Shown here: positions 43,150 through 52,602 of the stretch, in pieces | Layout of the letters: every line of letters begins with the position of its first letter | Position numbering within the stretch: the stretch's first letter is position 1 | Assembly (NCBI RefSeq): GCF_019320115.1 | Contig: NC_089593.1 | Coordinates: 39,688,675 to 39,752,674, forward strand | Source of the DNA: Miscanthus floridulus | Taxonomy: Eukaryota; Streptophyta; Magnoliopsida; Poales; Poaceae | DNA: 64,000 bases | Direction: 5' to 3' | Translations under genes and position numbers: made by a program | The notes under the pieces: model-generated | The model's input: the letters and a program-made list of their open reading frames with translations, nothing else | Databases searched by the model: none | What the model was told of the DNA's origin: nothing

Positions 43150-45480
43150 AGCCTCGTCACCTAGGAGTTCCATCGGGTGCATCCAAAACGATTTCTGAGC
43201 CTATGGTACATTAGGCACAAACCGTGCACCTATCTTGCACTAATACGAACACTATATCCAAATAGGCCGAAACGACATTCCACTTGAGCCTTGTCACCCA
43301 GGAGTTCTATCGGGTGCTGTCAAAATGATTTTCGAGCCTTGTTTGGAACAAATCGTGCACCTATCTTGCACTAATACTAACACTAACTCCAAATAGACCG
43401 AAACAAGATGCCACTTGAGCCTCGTCACCTAGGAGTTCTATCGGGTGCTTCCAAAATGATTTCCAAGCCTTGGTTGGCACAAACTGTGCACCTATCTTGC
43501 ACTGATACTAACACTTTCTCCAAACGCACCAAAACAAAATTCCACTTGAGCCTCATCACCTAGGAGTTCCATTGCGTGTGTCCAAAACGATTTCTGAGCG
43601 TATGGTACATTAGGCACAAACCGTGCACCTGTCTTGCACTGATACTAACACTATCTCCAAATGGTCCAAAACAAGATTCCACTTGAGCCTCATCACCTAG
43701 GAGTACCATCGGGTGCGTCCAAAATGATTTCTGAGCCTATGGTACGTTTGGCACAGACCGTGCACCTTTCTTGCACTAATACTAACACTATATCCAAACG
43801 GACCAAAACGAGATTCCACTTGAGCCTCGTCACCTAGGAGTTCTATCGGGTGCGGTCAAAATGATTTCTGAGCCTTGTTTGGAACAAACCATGCAACTAT
43901 CTTGCACTAATACTAACACTATCTCCAAACGGACCGAAACAAGATTCCACTTGAGCCTCGTCACCTAGGAGTACCATCGGGTGCGTCCAAAACGATTTCT
44001 GATCCTATGGTACGTTTGGCACAAACCGTGCACCTCTCTTGCACTGATACTAACACTATCTCCAAACGGACAAAAACAAGATTCCACTTGAGCCTCGTCA
44101 CCTAGGAGTTCCATCGGGTGCATCCAAAACGATTTCTGAGCCTATGGTATATTAGGCACAAACAGTGCACCTATCTTGCACTAATACGAACACTATATCC
44201 AAATAGACCGAAACGAGATTCCACTTCAGCGTTGTCACCTAGGAGTTCTATCGGGTGCGGTCAAAATGATTTCCAAGCCTTGTTTGGAACAAACCGTGCA
44301 CCTATCTTGCACTAATACTAACACTAACTCCAAACAGACCAAAACAAGATTCCACTTGAGCCTCGTCACCTAGGAGTTCTATCGGGTGCTTCCAAAATGA
44401 TTTCCAAGCCTTGGTTGTCACAAACCGTGCACCTATCTTGCACTGATACTAACACTATCTCCAAACGCACTGAAACAAAATTCCACTTGAGCCTCATCAC
44501 CTAGGAGTTCCATTGGGTGCGTCCAAAACGATTTCTGAGCCTATGGTACATTAGGCACAAACCGTGCACCTGTCTTGCACTGATACTAACACTATCTCCA
44601 AACGGTTCGAAACAAGATTCCACTTGAGCCTCGTCACCTAGGAGTACCATCGGGTGCGTCCAAAATGATTTTTGAGCCTATGGTACGATTGGCACAGACC
44701 GTGCACCTTTCTTGCACTAATACTAACACTATATCCAAACGGACCAAAACGAGATTCCACTTGAGCCTCATCACCTAGGAGTTCTGTCGGGTGCGGTCAA
44801 AATGATTTCCGAGCCTTGTTTGGAACAAACCGTGCACCTATCTTGCACTAATACTAACACTATCTCCAAACGGAGCGAAACAAGATTCCACTGGAGCCTT
44901 GTCACCTAGGAGTACCATCAGGTGCGTCCAAAACGATTTCTGAGCCTATGGTACATTTGGCACAGACCGTGCACCTATCTTGCACTAATACTAACACTAT
45001 ATCCAAACGGACCGAAACGAGATTCCACTTGAGTCCTGTCACCTAGGAGTTCTATCGAGTGCGGTCAAAATGATTTCCGAGCCTTGTTTGGAACAAACCA
45101 TGCACCTATCTTGCACTGATACTAACACTATCTACAAACAGACCGAAACAAGATTCCACTTGAGCCTCGTCACCTAGGACTACCATCGGGTGTGTCCAAA
45201 ATGATTTTTGATCCTATGGTACGTTTGGCACAAACCGTGCACCTATCTTGCACTAATACTAACACTATATCCAAACAAACCGAAACAAGATTTCACTTGA
45301 GCCTCGTCACCTACGAGTTCCATCGGGTGCATCCAAAACGATTTCTGAGCCTATGGTACATTAGGCACAAACCATGCACCTATCTTGCACTAATACGAAC
45401 ACTATATCCAAATAGGCCGAAACGAGATTCCACTTGAGCCTTGTCACCTAGGAGTTCTATCGGGTGCTGTCAAAATGATT
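43150..45480 (+). repeat. 2286-bp higher-order unit shortened by one monomer
   Basis: The 'tgctgtcaaaatgatttt' marker lies at 43315 and 45465, 2150 bp apart instead of 2286. Comparison with 17601-17870 shows the missing piece near 45070-45150: an S monomer head ('gcggtcaaaatgatttccg') runs straight into 'accatgcacctatcttgcac', followed by 'ctatctacaaacagacc'. One 137-bp period is lost and phase is kept, as expected from unequal exchange. Confidence 0.75.
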
Positions 45481-47306
45481 TTCGAGCCTTGTTTGGAACA
45501 AACCGTGCACCAATCTTGCACTAATACGAACACTATATCCAAATAGACCAAAATGAGATTCCACTTGAGCCTTGTCACCTAGGAGTTCTATCGGGTGCGG
45601 TCAAAATGATTTCCGAGCCTTGTTTGGAACAAACCGCGCACCTATCTTGCACTAATACTAAAACTAACTCCAAACAGATCGAAACAAGATTCCACTTGAG
45701 CCTCATCATCTAGGAGTACCAACGGGTGCGTCCAAAACGATTTCTGATCCAATGGTACGTTTGGCACAAACCATGCACCTATCTTGCACTGATACTAACA
45801 CTATCTCCAAACGGACCGAAACAAGATTCCACTTGAGCCTCATCACCTAGGAGTACCATTGGGTGCGTCCAAAACGATTTCTGATCCTATGATACATTGG
45901 GCACAAACCGTGCACCTCTCTTGCACTGATACTAACACTATCTCCAAACGGACAAAAACAAGATTCCACTTGAGCCTCGTCACCTAGGAGTACCATCGAG
46001 TGCGTCCAAAACGATTTTTGATCCTATGGTACGTTTGGCACAAACCGTGCACCTCTCTTGCACTGATACTAACACTATCTCCAAACGGACAAAAACAAGA
46101 TTCCACTTGAGCCTCGTCACCTAGGAGTACCATCGGTTGCGTCCAAAACGATTTCTGATCCTATGGTACGTTTGGCACAAACCGTGCACCTCTCTTGCAC
46201 TGATACTAACACTATCTCCAAACGGACAAAAACAAGATTCCACTTGAGCCTCGTCACCTAGGAGTTCCATCGGGTAAATCCAAAACGATTTCTGAGCCTA
46301 TGGTACATTAGGCACAAACCGTGCTCCTATCTTGCACTAATACGAACACTATATCCAAATAGACTGAAACGAGATTCCACTTCAGCCTTATCACCTAGGA
46401 GTTCTATTGGGTGCGGTCAAAATGATTTCCGAGCCTTGTTTGGAACAAACCATGCACCTATCTTGCACTAATACTAACACTAACTCCAAATAGACCGAAA
46501 TAAGATTCCACTTGAGCCTCGTCACCTAGGAGTTCTATCGGGTGCTTCCAAAATGATTTCTGAGCCTTGGTTAGCACAAACCGTGCACCTATCTTGCACT
46601 GATACTAACACTACCTGCAAACGCACCGAAACAAAATTCCACTTGAGCCTCATCACCTAGGAGTTCCATTGGGTGCGTCCAAAACGATTTCTGAGCCTAT
46701 GGTACATTAGGCACAAACCGTGCACCTGTCTTGCACTGATACTAACACTATCTCCAAACAGTCCGAAACAAGATTCCACTTGAGCCTCGTCACCTAGGAG
46801 TACCATTGGGTGCGTCCAAAATGATTTTTGAGCCTATGGTACGTTTGGCACAGACCGTGCACCTTTCTTGCACTAATACTAACACTATATCCAAACGGAC
46901 CAAAACGAGATTCCACTTAAGCCTCGTCACCTAGGAGTTCTATTGGTGCGGTCAAAATGATTTCCGAGCCTTGTTTGGAACAAACCATGCACCTATCTTG
47001 CACTAATACTAACACTATCTCCAAACGGACCAAAACAAGATTCCACTTGAGCCTTGTCACCTAGGAGTACCATCGGGTGCGTCCAAAACAATTTCTGAGC
47101 CTATGATACGTTTGGCACAGACTGTGCACCTATCTTGCACTAATACTAACACTATATCCAAACGGACCGAAACGAGATTCCACTTAAGCCTCGTCACCTA
47201 GGAGTTCTATCGAGTGCGGTCAAAATGATTTCCCAGCCTTGTTTGGAACAAACCGTGCACCTATCCTGCACTAATACTAACACTATCTCCAAACGGACCG
47301 AAACAA

Positions 47307-47311
47307 GATTC
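47307..47311. repeat. Target-site duplication, left copy (gattc)
   Basis: The five bases gattc just before the first LTR are repeated at 52603-52607 just after the inverted LTR fragment. Removing the element and one copy restores a normal monomer ('aacaagattccacttgag'). A 5-bp duplication is usual for Ty3-gypsy integrases. Confidence 0.85.
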
Positions 47312-48332
47312 TGATGAGGACATCATTGGCTCAAATATGACCATGCCAACCACTTCTATACCAAAGGTGCAACCATTCTATATGAGGCTTATCATTGATG
47401 CATTTGATGAATTGATGCTGCACCATGATGTGTGTTCATTCTCATTTTTAGAATTACTTACATGGATCAAGGGAAGGTTTGATTGCATATGGAAAGCAAG
47501 GAAGGTTAATGAAGTTGATTGGGGACCAAATCCAAGTATCCATAACGTCCTCCACTAGGCCACCACGTCACTTTGGTTCCAAGGACAGAAAGAGTCCAAG
47601 TCCAACACGTTTTGGAAGTTGAATTCGGACTGCAAAATAGTCCCAAATTGCGACGGTCACCACGACTTCATATGGAGTCCGATTGGGACGTTCTAGCACT
47701 TTTTGGAAAGCTTATCAAGTCTATTTTCCAACAGATCTAGACTCATGGCTATATCTTATCCGATGCTTCTGCAGTCATTGTTTCAACGCCTGGGACCTTT
47801 TCTGCCTTTGGTGCTGCATCACCCTATTTTGGGCCGATGGTCCATGTATCAAGTTGGGACCATTAGGGACGCATCCTAGGGTTGGAGAATGACCCCAACA
47901 CCCCCCTGGTCGTTCCCCTAGGTATTAATAAGGATTAAGAGCCGCCACAAACAGATTGGGTTTTGTTTAGATCAAGTTTAGCCATTGCTACTTCCTTGTA
48001 GACGCGTGTGTCGACTAGACCATCCGTTCTACTCGATTCAGAACCCCAACTTTGTGATTTCAGATTGGTTTTTCACCTCCATACTTGCAATTGAGTTGCT
48101 TGTTCTACTTGTTCTTGCTTGTTCCTCGATTGCTTGCAGGAATTACCCTAGTGGTTTGGTTGATCGTGCTCCACAAGATCGCGACGGCCGTTGGAGGTGG
48201 TGTATCGGTTGCTAAGGCGCAGCATCCTTGGATGGTTGTAGTCGGGCCATGAATGTCATCTCCATCCCCAAATCGAGTTATCCACCTTCTCTCATCGAAA
48301 GATCGGGATTCAACCCTAGCGGGTGCATATCA
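47312..48332 (+). repeat. 5' long terminal repeat
   Basis: 1021 bp, starting TGATGAGG and ending GCATATCA, so TGAT and ATCA form the inverted ends. It differs from the 3' LTR by four substitutions and two single-base indels, read by eye. Three substitutions are private to this copy ('cagatctaga' for cggatctgga, counting two, and 'gtcattg' for gtcatcg); the third LTR shows which state is ancestral. The extra a in 'ggattaagagcc' and the shorter T run in 'ttggtttttcacc' are also private. The first 250 bp hold a 73-codon open frame (47337-47558). The LTR should supply the promoter and polyadenylation signals. Confidence 0.95.
47923..47931 (+). promoter_or_regulatory. Possible TATA-like element in the LTR
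   Basis: An AT-rich 'tattaataa' about 612 bp into the LTR follows a GC-rich stretch ('cccccctggtcgttcccc') and precedes 'agccgccacaaac'. It is conserved in the 3' LTR and the inverted LTR. Its position in the middle of the LTR is reasonable for a U3 promoter with the transcript starting shortly downstream. No transcription evidence is available. Confidence 0.3.
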
Positions 48333-48334
48333 GT

Positions 48335-48346
48335 TGGTATCAGAGC
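48335..48346 (+). other. Primer-binding site, initiator tRNA-Met type
   Basis: Two bases after the LTR end, the sequence 'tggtatcagagc' matches the 12-nt 3' end complement of initiator tRNA-Met, the usual minus-strand primer of plant Ty3-gypsy and many copia elements. Its exact position after GCATATCA fixes the 5' LTR boundary. Confidence 0.9.
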
Positions 48347-49559
48347 AAGGTTGATCGGTGAGAGACTTCCAGTTCTTTGTTGTTTTTAATCTCCTATAGT
48401 CCAGAAAAAGCCAAAACAAAATTAGTAGATTAGTTCTCCATAATCCTAAAAACCCTTTGTGCTTAATACTATTACTGCTTAGTTAGGGCTTATTGAATTA
48501 ACGGGTGCATCGTCATGTTAAGTTGCTGGTCTTAGCGTTTAGTCGTTTAGAGTTTCGAGTTTTAGTCACGTTTCTGTCACCATAGCAGATTTGAGTTTAT
48601 TTGTTTCTCTCAACGAATCCGAGTGGATTTCCAAATTCTTTTGTTTTGTTTACCACCATTATCCTAGCCACGTCCTTGGAGGTTTCATCCACGTCCATAT
48701 TTCCATCTACAAAAAGGAAATCCAACAAGATCAAGATAGAATTTGATTCGGAGTCCTGTTTTATCCTGAAAAGAAAAGCACCATATTTCCTTTGTCAGGA
48801 GTCTGAATAGGGAGTTTAAATACAATCTGGAAACCTTAACTTGTCCTCTTTCCAACGGATCAGAGCTTGCTCCGAAATTCATTCTGAGCGCTTCGCAATT
48901 GCCCTGGAGATTTGTGCGTCTACTGGTTTTGCAAAACAGCCACTTGTTTGACTTTGCTACTGAATCACCCTTCCCAAGGAAACATTTAATTGTTGTAAGT
49001 AGCTTGTTAATTCTTGTTGCAAAATTTTCAGTTTTGTGCTAGTTGAAAAAAAAACAGAAAAAAAGATAGAAGAAAGAAAGAAAAGAAAGAAAGAAAAGAA
49101 AGATAGAAAGAAAGAAAGAAAAGAAAGAGAAAGAAGAAGAGAAGGGTTTTCTTTTGTTGTTATTCTTGTCCTTGTGATCCTTCTTTGCTGCAGCTCAGTG
49201 ACTTTGTTTGTGTCCAGGCTCGCATCTCTAGCACGTACTAGCCTAGGACCAGTATAATAACGTCGTTGAGCGTTTGTTCAATTTGCTTGCAACTAACGTG
49301 GTTCTAGTACTTCCTTTCTTTAGCCCACCTACAGCTCCACATATTCGACTACAGCTTGAGAGGTTTTTGTTGCTGCGGCACCGATACACTTCGCTCCACG
49401 GTTATAGACTTGTTGGTTGCCGTCACCTCCTGTTTGGCTTGGTAAGAACTTGTAAGGGCTTGTTTTAACAAGTTGAGTTTGAGAGAATTACAACCGACAC
49501 ATCCTAGTAGTTGATAGGAGGATACATATTATTTTTGTGTTTCTTGTTTTCTACTAATC
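48347..49559 (+). other. Untranslated leader between PBS and gag
   Basis: About 1.2 kb without a convincing reading frame, rich in T-tracts and short repeats. It probably holds the packaging and dimerisation signals recognised in trans by the Gag of an autonomous partner, but no such structure can be identified by reading. Short open frames here lack conserved content. It contains splice-site-like motifs ('gtaagt' at 48995 and 'gtaaga' at 49442) and a purine tract at 49046-49146. Confidence 0.7.
49046..49146 (+). repeat. A-rich/GAAA purine microsatellite in the leader
   Basis: About 100 bp with a purine-only coding strand apart from isolated c and t bases: a run of A, then irregular 'gaaagaaa' and 'gaaaa' units with 'gataga' interruptions, ending in 'gaagaagagaaggg'. 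Any open frame through it gives low-complexity Lys/Glu/Arg and is not a gene. Confidence 0.9.
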
Positions 49560-50576
49560 ATGGCAGGTGATGTGGAGATTTTTGAGCTGTTGAAACTAGA
49601 CCCTCATATTCAGGATGTCATTCAACACTTGCCGTTATATGATGGTAAGTTTGATCCTCAAGCTTACATTGATTGGGAGTTAAAAGTAGACAATGAATTT
49701 GATGAGCATGACCTGTCCGAGAAACAAAAGATTCGTATTGCCTCTAATATTTTGATTGAATATGCTTTGCTAGAATGGAAACACATTTGTAGGCACAACA
49801 AAGTTCCAGAATCTTGGAAAGACTTCAAATTTCTTTTTAGAGATGCATTCGTTCCTGCATATTATGTTGATTATTTGCTTGCAAAATTAGACAACTTGAA
49901 GCAGGGTAGTAAGACTGTGAAACAATACTACCATAATTTTAAGATTTGTATCATGTTTGGTGGATTGGATGAATGCATGGAAGATGTTATGAGTAGATTC
50001 ATGAGAGGGCTCAATTCTGAAATTCGAACCTTGTTAATTAGCAAATCATATTGCCATATTGGTCAATTGTTTTGTCTGGCTCTCAATGCTGAAAAAGAGA
50101 TTCTATTATCTGTGAATACTTGCCAGAATGATGTGACCCATAATGTCCAAAATTTGTCCACTCTGCATGCTAATGAAGAGCAACAAATAGTGGAACCCAC
50201 TACTGATTTTCCTTTGTCACAAAATGAATTACTCGCTGTTCCTTGTGACAAAGAGGAGTTGTGTGCTGATGATTCTTTTACTTCTATGCCACAAGTAGCG
50301 AATAAGTGTGATACTTTTGGTTTGGAACCATACAAATGTGCTGAAGATAAGCTTTTTCATCCTATTACATGTGCACAAGATGAACTGAATTTGCTGTCCT
50401 CTTTAAATACTTTGGGTTATATTGAATTTGATATTCTATGTAATCTAAATTGTCTAAAAGAGAAACTTAAATTTGATTCTGGTTTGCCGAGTTTTAATCA
50501 TTGTTCGCTTCATGCAATTGGCAAATATGACAGCAAAGGAGAATATTTGGTGCATAAAGTTTATATTTCGCTCTAA
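49560..50576 (+). CDS. gag: Retrotransposon Gag (capsid-like) protein, 338 aa
   Basis: An intact ATG-to-stop frame and the only coding gene with recognisable content in the window. Residues about 25-190 look like the plant Retrotrans_gag domain: a 'YDGKFDPQAYIDWELKVD' start, a helical 'EYALLEWKHICRH' segment, then 'ESWKDFKFLFRDAFVP', 'LAKLDNLKQGSKTVKQYYH' and 'MSRFMRGLNSEIRTLL'. Gag forms the cytoplasmic particle in which the RNA is reverse transcribed. No CCHC zinc knuckle (C-X2-C-X4-H-X4-C) is seen; the tail from about residue 195 is acidic, with scattered cysteines. The start is supported by position in the leader and by the lack of an in-frame upstream ATG. The frame stops before any protease or polymerase domain. 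Similarity to CRM/CR Gag is from memory. Confidence 0.85.
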   Translation: MAGDVEIFELLKLDPHIQDVIQHLPLYDGKFDPQAYIDWELKVDNEFDEHDLSEKQKIRIASNILIEYALLEWKHICRHNKVPESWKDFKFLFRDAFVPAYYVDYLLAKLDNLKQGSKTVKQYYHNFKICIMFGGLDECMEDVMSRFMRGLNSEIRTLLISKSYCHIGQLFCLALNAEKEILLSVNTCQNDVTHNVQNLSTLHANEEQQIVEPTTDFPLSQNELLAVPCDKEELCADDSFTSMPQVANKCDTFGLEPYKCAEDKLFHPITCAQDELNLLSSLNTLGYIEFDILCNLNCLKEKLKFDSGLPSFNHCSLHAIGKYDSKGEYLVHKVYISL

Positions 50577-50765
50577 TCTAAAATATCCTTTTGGGCCACA
50601 ATACCATGATCAAATTGAGGGCTGCACTAACACTAATGATGTCTTGCAAAGTTTTCCTAGTTTTTCCCATATGCAACAGGATAAATATCAAGAAGGGGAG
50701 CACGGTTCACTTTTACGTACAACACATACTCCAACAAAGGTCAAACCGAGGACGGTTTTGCTGTC
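50577..50765 (+). other. Short remnant between gag and the polypurine tract; pol absent
   Basis: Only about 190 bp separate the gag stop from the polypurine tract, where an autonomous element has several kilobases of pol. It contains 'gaggacggttttgctg', resembling the 3' end of the internal region in autonomous relatives, so the pol region was probably lost by internal deletion. A 13-nt copy of the polypurine motif lies inside it at 50688-50700. Confidence 0.7.
50688..50700 (+). repeat. Upstream duplicate of the polypurine motif
   Basis: The 13-nt 'tcaagaaggggag' is identical to 50764-50776, 76 bp downstream, which overlaps the functional polypurine tract. The surrounding bases are not similar. 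It may be a second plus-strand priming site or a trace of the deletion that removed pol. Confidence 0.6.
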
Positions 50766-50778
50766 AAGAAGGGGAGAA
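50766..50778 (+). other. Polypurine tract, plus-strand primer site
   Basis: The purine run 'aagaaggggagaa' directly abuts the TGATGAGG start of the 3' LTR, as required for plus-strand priming. Its adjacency fixes the 3' LTR boundary. Confidence 0.9.
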
Positions 50779-51799
50779 TGATGAGGACATCATTGGCTCA
50801 AATATGACCATGCCAACCACTTCTATACCAAAGGTGCAACCATTCTATATGAGGCTTATCATTGATGCATTTGATGAATTGATGCTGCACCATGATGTGT
50901 GTTCATTCTCATTTTTAGAATTACTTACATGGATCAAGGGAAGGTTTGATTGCATATGGAAAGCAAGGAAGGTTAATGAAGTTGATTGGGGACCAAATCC
51001 AAGTATCCATAACGTCCTCCACTAGGCCACCACGTCACTTTGGTTCCAAGGACAGAAAGAGTCCAAGTCCAACACGTTTTGGAAGTTGAATTCGGACTGC
51101 AAAATAGTCCCAAATTGCGACGGTCACCACGACTTCATATGGAGTCCGATTGGGACGTTCTAGCACTTTTTGGAAAGCTTATCAAGTCTATTTTCCAACG
51201 GATCTGGACTCATGGCTATATCTTATCCGATGCTTCTGCAGTCATCGTTTCAACGCCTGGGACCTTTTCTGCCTTTGGTGCTGCATCACCCTATTTTGGG
51301 CCGATGGTCCATGTATCAAGTTGGGACCATTAGGGACGCATCCTAGGGTTGGAGAATGACCCCAACACCCCCCTGGTCATTCCCCTAGGTATTAATAAGG
51401 ATTAGAGCCGCCACAAACAGATTGGGTTTTGTTTAGATCAAGTTTAGCCATTGCTACTTCCTTGTAGACGCGTGTGTCGACTAGACCATCCGTTCTACTC
51501 GATTCAGAACCCCAACTTTGTGATTTCAGATTGGTTTTTTCACCTCCATACTTGCAATTGAGTTGCTTGTTCTACTTGTTCTTGCTTGTTCCTCGATTGC
51601 TTGCAGGAATTACCCTAGTGGTTTGGTTGATCGTGCTCCACAAGATCGCGACGGCCGTTGGAGGTGGTGTATCGGTTGCTAAGGCGCAGCATCCTTGGAT
51701 GGTTGTAGTCGGGCCATGAATGTCATCTCCATCCCCAAATCGAGTTATCCACCTTCTCTCATCGAAAGATCGGGATTCAACCCTAGCGGGTGCATATCA
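50779..51799 (+). repeat. 3' long terminal repeat
   Basis: 1021 bp, same ends as the 5' LTR. Only one substitution appears private to this copy ('ggtcattcccc' where the other two have ggtcgttcccc). Its last bases, GCATATCA, are intact, but are followed directly by inverted LTR sequence rather than by satellite or a target duplication, so this U5 end was never joined to the chromosome. Confidence 0.95.
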
Positions 51800-52602
51800 A
51801 GAACAAGTAGAACAAGCAACTCAATTGCAAGTATGGAGGTGAAAAAACCAATCTGAAATCACAAAGTTGGGGTTCTGAATCGAGTAGAACGGATGGTCTA
51901 GTCGACACACGCGTCTACAAGGAAGTAGCAATGGCTAAACTTGATCTAAACAAAACCCAATCTGTTTGTGGCGGCTCTAATCCTTATTAATACCTAGGGG
52001 AACGACCAGGGGGGTGTTGGGGTCATTCTCCAACCCTAGGATGCGTCCCTAATGGTCCCAACTTGATACATGGACCATCGGCCCAAAATAGGGTGATGCA
52101 GCACCAAAGGCAGAAAAGGTCCCAGCGTTGAAACGATGACTGCAGAAGCATCGGATAAGATATAGCCATGAGTCCAGATCCGTTGGAAAATAGACTTGAT
52201 AAGCTTTCCAAAAAGTGCTAGAACGTCCCAATCGGACTCCATATGAAGTCGTGGTGACCGTCGCAATTTGGGACTATTTTGCAGTCCGAATTCAACTTCC
52301 AAAACGTGTTGGACTTGGACTCTTTCTGTCCTTGGAACCAAAGTGACGTGGTGGCCTAGTGGAGGACGTTATGGATACTTGGATTTGGTCCCCAATCAAC
52401 TTCATTAACCTTCCTTGCTTTCCATATGCAATCAAACCTTCCCTTGATCCATGTAAGTAATTCTAAAAATGAGAATGAACACACATCATGGTGCAGCATC
52501 AATTCATCAAATGCATCAATGATAAGCCTCATATAGAATGGTTGCACCTTTGGTATAGAAGTGGTTGGCATGGTCATATTTGAGCCAATGATGTCCTCAT
52601 CA
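51800..52602 (-). repeat. Inverted, truncated third LTR
   Basis: 803 bp that are the reverse complement of the first 804 LTR bases (U3 start to 'cttgttct'); the last 217 bp of the LTR are missing. The intact U3 terminus lies outermost: it ends in CCTCATCA and abuts the right target duplication. Its ATG frame is at 52356-52577 on the minus strand. One base is lost relative to both other LTRs ('caacgctggg' for caacgcctggg). It agrees with the 3' LTR at all five sites private to the 5' LTR, and with the 5' LTR at the site private to the 3' LTR. The junction with the 3' LTR shows 2 bp of overlap (CA). Confidence 0.95.

Larger units (their letters stand above)
1..47306 (+). repeat. Centromeric-type satellite array, left block (131/137-bp monomers)
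   Basis: Uninterrupted head-to-tail tandem array of roughly 350 monomers, all in one orientation. Each monomer reads, in order, 'cacctaggagt', a 'tcgggtgcgtcc' or 'tcgggtgcggtc' segment, 'gatttctgagcc', a variable segment, 'aaccgtgcacctatcttgcac', 'taatactaacactat', 'ccaaacggaccgaaac' and 'attccacttgagcctcgt'. The variable segment is either 'ctatggtacgtttggcac' (137-bp L type) or 'cttgtttggaac' (131-bp S type). Period was measured from successive 'cacctagg' positions (106, 237, 368, 505, 641). Similarity to the Andropogoneae 137-bp centromere satellite (CEN38 family) is recalled, not searched. The window starts inside a monomer, so the array continues to the left. No gene, RNA gene or other mobile element was seen in this block; the short ORFs are chance products of the repeat. 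Confidence 0.95.
50591..51025 (+). other. Open frame running across the polypurine tract into the 3' LTR (doubtful gene)
   Basis: A 144-codon frame begins downstream of gag in a different frame, crosses the polypurine tract as 'QEGENDEDIIGSN' and continues for 73 codons inside the 3' LTR to a stop at 51023-51025. The LTR part is identical in the 5' LTR (47337-47558) and in the inverted copy (52356-52577, minus strand). In autonomous CRM elements the pol frame is, as I recall, able to extend into the 3' LTR, where it encodes the integrase C-terminal targeting motif; this could be a relic of that. Nothing shows that it is translated here. Confidence 0.3.
47312..52602 (+). mobile_element. Non-autonomous, gag-only LTR retrotransposon with an extra inverted LTR end (CRM/CR-like)
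   Basis: The composite is 5291 bp: 5' LTR (47312-48332), internal region with PBS, leader, gag and polypurine tract (48333-50778), 3' LTR (50779-51799), then an inverted, truncated third LTR (51800-52602). The internal region is only 2446 bp and encodes no protease, reverse transcriptase, RNase H or integrase, so mobility must depend on an autonomous partner. Placement in the centromeric retrotransposon lineage is inferred from the position inside a centromeric satellite, the gag sequence, the tRNA-Met PBS and the 'caagaaggggagaatgatg' polypurine/LTR junction. The pattern resembles non-autonomous CR elements described in rice and maize. A single 5-bp target duplication encloses all three LTRs. 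Confidence 0.85.
50779..52602. repeat. Large imperfect palindrome with roughly 803-bp arms and a 217-bp spacer
   Basis: The arms are 50779-51582 (plus) and 51800-52602 (minus); the spacer 51583-51799 is the remaining U5-side part of the 3' LTR. The arms differ by one substitution and one indel. An RNA reading through both arms could fold into a long hairpin, and the inverted LTR's own promoter would point leftwards, antisense to gag. Confidence 0.9.

Noticed and set aside
1..47306. CRISPR-like or bacterial repeat array
   Set aside because: Units are contiguous, with no unique spacers; the length, plant LTR element and CpG decay fit a plant satellite.
48601..49468. Several short frames in the retrotransposon leader
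   Set aside because: Most lack a proper ATG context, one is mainly a translated GAAA microsatellite, and none resembles a retrotransposon protein.
49442..49566. Possible intron ('gtaaga' ... T-rich ... 'ctactaatcatggcag') just before gag
   Set aside because: The motifs look intron-like, but splicing would remove the gag ATG and no upstream ATG is in frame. RNA-seq would be needed to revive the idea.
50063..50335. 90-codon frame antisense to gag
   Set aside because: A shadow of the gag frame with no features of its own.
50577..50765. Remains of pol between gag and the 3' LTR
   Set aside because: The interval is about 190 bp and shows no protease, reverse transcriptase or integrase motif in any frame.
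51800..52602. Inverted LTR as an independent solo LTR inserted next to the element
   Set aside because: It lacks its U5 end and its own target duplication; the only duplication encloses the whole composite, and uninterrupted paralogues place both flanks side by side before insertion.
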